A stretch of DNA of 64,000 bases from Pohlia nutans (taxonomy: Eukaryota; Streptophyta; Bryopsida; Bryales; Mniaceae): NCBI GenBank assembly GCA_022496805.1, contig CM040085.1:41817811-41881810 (forward strand), in the 5' to 3' direction. This document shows positions 58,873 to 64,000 of the stretch, piece by piece. Position 1 is the stretch's first letter. Each line of letters starts with the position of its first letter. The translations under genes were made by a program, and so were the position numbers. The notes under the pieces were generated by a model. It was not told where the DNA came from and did not search any database. It saw only the letters and a list, made by a program, of their open reading frames with translations.

Positions 58873-59271
58873 CCCTTAAACGTCAAGAGGGTCCTTGGAG
58901 GGCAGTCCGAAGAGCACCTTCAAAAGTCTACAGCTATTGTTGCTAAAAAAGAATAATAAATAAATAAATGGCCAACATACCGTCGGTGATGTTGGCCAAC
59001 ATTTTTTATGTTTTTTTTTAATTTAAAAAATGCTTTTTCTTTCTTCACAACAGTTGCCCAATCATAGTTCCCCTTCTTCCCCTGATTTCATTTGATTGTG
59101 GATTGTTCCATAGTTGTTTAATTTAGGCTCAAGTTGGGAATCTAGCCTCGTATTTCATCCACTTTTCAAAGCACCAATCCAATTCAATTTTGGTTGAGAG
59201 AATCCCCTTTTTTTCTCCATTATCCTCTCATAAACAAGCCCGTGGGGCTTGCTTTGATATTTAAGGATTAA
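58869..59271. mobile_element. piggyBac-type MITE, family D variant; third of the chain
   Basis: TTAACCCTTAAACGTCAAGAG to TTTGATATTTAAGGATTAA. It includes GCCCGTGGGGC near the right end, as other family D copies do, but the middle is diverged. Confidence 0.8.
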
Positions 59272-59574
59272 CCCTTAAACGTCAAGAGGCCATAGGTGGG
59301 GCAGCCCGGAAGGCATCTAAATTTTCAGAGGAGAAAAAAAAAAAAAAATGAAAAAACAGCTCTTCTGGCCAGCATGCTCATTTTGATAACTTTGATTGTT
59401 TGCCAATGTTTCCACAATCTCCCAAATGAGGCGCAAATTTGGAATCTAAATCGCTTTTTCAGTAGCTTTCCAACGCACCAATCCTTGCTTGATTTGGTTG
59501 AGCAAATCCACTTTTCTCTTCATTATTCTCTCATAAATAAGCCCATAGGGCTTACTTTGACGTTTAAGGGTTAA
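59268..59574. mobile_element. piggyBac-type MITE, family D, 307 bp; fourth of the chain
   Basis: TTAACCCTTAAACGTCAAGAG to TTTGACGTTTAAGGGTTAA; the first 20 bases are identical to those of the third element. Body close to 57949-58311. Confidence 0.85.
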
Positions 59575-59578
59575 AGTG

Positions 59579-61175
59579 TTAACTCCTAAATGCTTGCGAT
59601 GCCAAATTATGGTCTTTTTGATGTTCAGTCAACCCTCTATAAACGATATCCCTTAGAAGTACTACATTTATTCATGGATCATGAACCAAAGTGAATGATT
59701 TGGATGTAACAATATATATATATATATATATGTAATATATAATATACATATACATTTATATTTATATTTATATATATTTAAAAAGGAGGTCAAATATCTC
59801 AATTTTAGAGCCAAAATCATTATTTTTGGATGAAGATAACATTAAAATGTGGATGAATAGTATTTTCTCTATCCAAAATATGGATGAATGTAGAAATGCA
59901 TGGTTCTACCCTTTTGTTTTGCATCATCAACATAAGGTTCTTGAGCCCTTGCAAAGGTTCATCCTTTTGCTCACTGCATAAAAGATAAAATATACAAAAC
60001 ATGTGATTCTTGAAGCGGGGCTGCTATGGACTTCCAACTCTCCACCATCATTTTTTAGGTAGAAAATTACGTGGCATATCCAATATTCTAAAATCTGCTA
60101 CAATAATTCTTATTCCTAGGTACAGTTTAGAGGGCTAAAAGACCTTATGAATTTAGCACTATCTTAAAATGATAAAAATAGTTGGTCTAACTCTCACATT
60201 ATGACACTCCATAAAGTGCCCTAATACTTCATCATATTCAATCATGTTTTAACAATGTAGCAATGTGATTAGTTGAACCCAAAAATCAAGTATCTGAAAT
60301 GGAATATAACAATTAGAAAGGGTACTTATACCCTAAGGGGAGTATCCATTTGTAACAAATAACAAAATAACATTTAGCTTCAACTCTTAGTATTTCTTAG
60401 TGTATCTTTTTTGGAAGTACAAAAATTGTTACAATTATAACATAATAACATTTAAGGAGGTAACGTTTATAGAAGGTCGACTTGAAACTCATTATTCTAT
60501 TTCAAGTGCAATATGGATGACTTCCATCAAATTCATTTTATGAAGGATTTTGTTGTACATGCAACCTCTTTAAGTTGAATTCAAATCATTCAAGCTATTT
60601 TTGGATTTTACATTGGGTCCCAACTATGAAAAGAGTTCTAAAAATGGTTCACCATGTAGAGTATTTCGATTTTTTATGTTTTTTTGCGTAAAGTAAAATT
60701 AGGCCATGAAAATGAGTTTTGTTTCATTTGACTTTAACTAAAACAATGGAGCTTAACACGTCTGGTTTTTATTCCACTTTGAAATTTTGGAAAATTATGA
60801 TTATTGAGAGTTTTATTGGGGTTACAAGTTCAGTAGGTATTACCATGGTGTAGCTAAAAATTTTAAATTCAGATATACGGATGATTTTCATATATTGTAA
60901 TGTTCTTAATTGCAGTTTCCACCATTGGTAAAAAACCAGATTTTTTTTTATTACATTTTGTAATTGATATAAATTTCTTTACCATCACTTCACATTACCA
61001 AAGTAAATTCAAGTTTTCACTAAAATTTATGAAAAAAATCATGATTTGTAGTAGACACATGGTTACATCTACCAAAAATATAAAATTGAATTCTTATCTT
61101 ATTTATGGTGGGAAAATTGAGTGTGACATGTAAAACATGATTCCATAGTCATAGGCGGAGGCATTTAGGGGTCAA
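59579..61175. mobile_element. piggyBac-type element, family F, about 1.6 kb; fifth of the chain
   Basis: It opens TTAACTCCTAAATGCTTGCG, four bases after the previous element, and closes GGCATTTAGGGGTCAA (TTAA mutated). The right part matches 35158-35470, and 59929-60130 matches 579-800. Long but without a transposase-like frame; an AT microsatellite lies at about 59710-59740. Confidence 0.7.
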
Positions 61176-63171
61176 GACCTTCCAAAGTTCATAGAGACAT
61201 ACCACCTTCTTGATATTTGTGGATAAGAAGAGAGCAAGGCTATTCAAGAATGTGGTGAAAGATGCAATTTGAAACCTTACTAGAGTAATCCTTTGACTCC
61301 GAAATAAAAACTTCCAACATGTTTCATATTCTTTTCATCAATTCTAATTTAAAAAAGTGACAAAAATCTGAGAGATTTTTGAGTTGTGTTTGGAAATAAA
61401 CGATAACTATGTTGTCTCAAATATGCTAAGACATCTACAATATAAAGTGGGCTACAGTGTCGGCCATTTTACTTTTTACAAATCTCTATGACCTTCTAAG
61501 GTGAAGTTACCAATTGCCAAGAGTGTTCCTATTGTCACCATTCTAAAAGGGGTTTCATTTTAAAAGGGCGATGTAGGGCGAATTAACATGCCTAACCGAT
61601 TTCAAAGACAAAGTTAAAACTATGTATAATCGGCCTACATCCTCTTTTTAAGATGAAGGTGCTAAGTACATTTTAGTCGCAATAGGAACATTGTTGGTAA
61701 TTGGTACGCTTACCTTATTTGTGAGAAATGTGTAAGACAATTTAACCCTTTAGTGCCTAGCTGACTACATTCTGGTCACTAGAGTGTCGAAAATGCAAAT
61801 AACAGAGAATACCTGAAGAATTGGATTTTGAATTGTAAAGTTCAAAGTTGGAAATTTATAACACACATCTTTTAGAAAAAGAAAATTCCAATTTGAAGTT
61901 GTGGAACTATCAAATACCTATGAATAAAACGCAAAAAAACTACAAATACTTGAAAGTACAATAAATACTTACAAATACGACACATGTACTATGCAATATT
62001 TCTTGTGTTTGGAAGTTTTTGTTATCTTATTTTTTTAGATCGTGTTCTCTTGTTCATGTTTCAATAGTGTATGTATTCCGATCTTGATTAATGTACCAAC
62101 TCCTTTCAATTTTTAACGCATAAATTTTTGTCCTAAACCGAATACGGACAAGTCACTCTCACTTATAAAATTCACAATAATTATGTGAGTTTGTTCTTGA
62201 CATGAAAAACGTGTTGACAAAGGTCATTGTTCAACCTCTTCACCTTCATTTTCAAAAATTGAATCCAAATTCTATTTAACTTTTATCTCACACACCCTCC
62301 AAAATCTCATTTTTGAGTGTGCATTATATAGTTCAAAGACATACTATAATCTTGCAATTCCACCATTGGATGATTATTTAATTTTGACAAATTGTGTCCA
62401 CTCCAGTTGAGAATACAATTGTACAATTACTTTCTAATTTAAACCATTCTATTTTCTAAGAGTATCAATCACGATGAAAAAAACTACTGAAATCCACTGC
62501 ACGAAGCTACAGTACCGTAGGCACTAAAGGGTTAATTGCCCATCCAAGCCTACTCTAATAAGGACTATGGTGTAATAGGTATACAGATGTAAATTCCATA
62601 TGCCTTTTCAAGCCAAATAACTAGATCAGGTGTGAACTCCATAAATGCAAGCAGCAAAATACATTTCATACGGCAAGAGCTATCACTCCATGTCGAGACA
62701 CCACCTTGCGGTTACAGTAGGTGAGCCATCAAATCTGACCATCCCAATACCCCCGTTCACACAGAAATTTTCTGACTTCAAAAAAATCAAGTGAAACCCA
62801 CATGACTTCAAAAAAATTAAAAAATCAAGTGACTTCAAAAAAATTGTATCCACGTGTCAACCCACATGCATGAATGAATGTGCTCAGAAGCTTCCATTTG
62901 AAGACAATGACTTCCGACATCTATAATGAAACGTCTATAATGACATTTTGGCTCTTCCCAGAAACGCACCTCAGGTAAAAAAACATCTCATAGAAATACA
63001 ACATATTTCGATCCTGGTCTTGTTTTCCCGACGCAGAAATGTAGACTCTTTCAAAACGACAGTCCATTTACTGCTAAACCCGTTCCTCTGACCCTATGAT
63101 CACCAATGGAAATTCGAATGAGGCCTATGCTAAGCTTCATATGAAATATTGTTTCGCAGTAATAGACGTTT
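61176..63171. other. Spacer between the element chain and the WDR74-type gene
   Basis: No gene is supported. It holds the element at 61742-62535 and a short direct repeat of GACTTCAAAAAAAT at 62776-62845. Confidence 0.55.
61742..62535. mobile_element. piggyBac-type MITE, family G, 794 bp
   Basis: TTAACCCTTTAGTGCCTAGC to GTAGGCACTAAAGGGTTAA; terminal 15 bp are inverse complements. Non-coding. Confidence 0.8.
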
Positions 63172-64000
63172 CTATGATTTCACTTTCCGGGGCTTTTTAG
63201 AACTCCTCTCCTGTTTGTCCTCCGAGTTACTAACCTTTGCTTTAGGCTTTTTACTCTTCACCCCATTCTTCAATGGACGAGGAGAATCATCCACTTCCTG
63301 CCTAGACCGCTTCTTCTTTTCATTTACTTTCATCTCCTTCGCTGGCTTTGAATGGGGTGTCTTCTCTTCTCCATTTACAACAGTCTTCACTACTGGCTCT
63401 GCGTAGGATGGCTTTGGAGACTCAGAAACCAAAATATTTCAAGAAATACATCAAGAGGTATTTAATCATCATTATGTAAGGCCATTCTAACCAATAGCAT
63501 GCACGTTATGCAAGATATTCTATCAGCTCCGGAAAAGGAAGGATGCCTGAAGTAATCCAATTCAACAAGATATATCGATTATTGTACCTTTATCAGCACT
63601 CTCAGATGCTGGAGGCATGGATACTGCACTCGTGTCAAACACTACGCTCACCAACTGTTGCTTCAAAAACAGCTGAACAAAATGGTAACAGTGCATGATA
63701 AGTAATTTCTCAGGGCAACAGGCGACACAAAAATTATTATGAAATATACAGGCCAATAAAGTCATTATTGCATACAACTCACCATTGCAAGAAGCTGCCG
63801 AGTCTTTGAGTGGTGAATCCTTAAATATCTGTCCAAACCTGCACAGATAAACAATCAAATTATAATTATGGGATTACGATTTCACAACATCAAAGAGCAG
63901 ACAAAGGAGATTGAATTCACTGCTCGCAAACCATTACAGTTATAAAAACAAGATAACCATTTGCATCAAACATTGCTTTACGTACCACAAGATGCAACCA
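63172..64000 (-). CDS. WDR74/NSA1-type WD-repeat protein, 3' end only
   Basis: WDR74 (yeast Nsa1) is a nucleolar WD40 protein of early 60S ribosomal subunit assembly. Visible exons: 64000-63986 (cut by the window edge), 63838-63783, 63672-63588 and a last exon ending in TAG at 63172. The first three join in phase to read VASCGLDRYLRIHHSKTRQL, then LAMLFLKQQLVSVVFDTSAV, which matches the last WD repeat and following helix I know from WDR74 proteins. The last exon encodes a Lys-rich tail (EKKKRSRQEVDDSP, KSKKPKAK, SSKKPRKVKS), as expected for nucleolar targeting. The final junction is not settled: the preceding donor leaves phase 1, which fits an acceptor near 63408 (TACGCAG|AG) better than the more obvious one at 63420. 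The rest of the gene lies to the right of the window. Confidence 0.8.

Overview
The window is nuclear DNA of a green plant. It is strongly AT-rich, all recognisable genes are intron-rich with GT-AG introns, and short runs of the plant telomere repeat TTTAGGG occur. One gene is a remorin, a family known from land plants. An intact piggyBac transposon, a superfamily rarely reported from flowering plants, suggests a non-flowering lineage, but this is inference and no species is named. No bacterial, organellar or viral features were seen.

Five host loci are visible, all on the minus strand. (1) 6070-7602: a small Arg/Lys-rich coiled-coil gene with an in-frame stop in its first exon. (2) 9481-18477: a ten-exon remorin with a long N-terminal extension; all splice phases close and give 738 residues. 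(3) 52919-55846: a four-exon peroxiredoxin-like 2 (PRXL2/FAM213-type) gene of 194 residues with a CxxC motif. (4) 63172 to the right edge: the 3' end of a WDR74/NSA1-type ribosome-biogenesis gene. (5) 19.1-19.8 kb is richer in GC but gave no supportable gene.

Most of the rest is mobile DNA. A 5.3-kb GC-rich piggyBac element (47187-52518) has TTAA at both ends, matching terminal inverted repeats and a spliced transposase with all three catalytic Asp. About 17 complete and 7 partial elements in the window share its TTAA-CCC(C/T)TAAA ends; those with both ends cover about 13.7 kb. They read as several families of short non-autonomous relatives, and five of them stand end to end at 57.9-61.2 kb, most sharing one TTAA. 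CACTA-type miniature elements, a Stowaway-like element, several long foldback elements and microsatellites fill introns and spacers.

A 5'-truncated LINE (30734-34911, 13-bp target-site duplication) encodes, after the end of its reverse transcriptase, a segment resembling PCIF1-type methyltransferases, an RNase H, a zinc motif and a restriction-like-endonuclease-like C-terminus. A second copy (20689-21495, 12-bp duplication) and two older 3' remnants share its tail. The chief candidates for something undescribed are this LINE architecture, the piggyBac/TTAA element community with its shared-TTAA chain, and two adjacent long hairpins at 38.2-40.6 kb.
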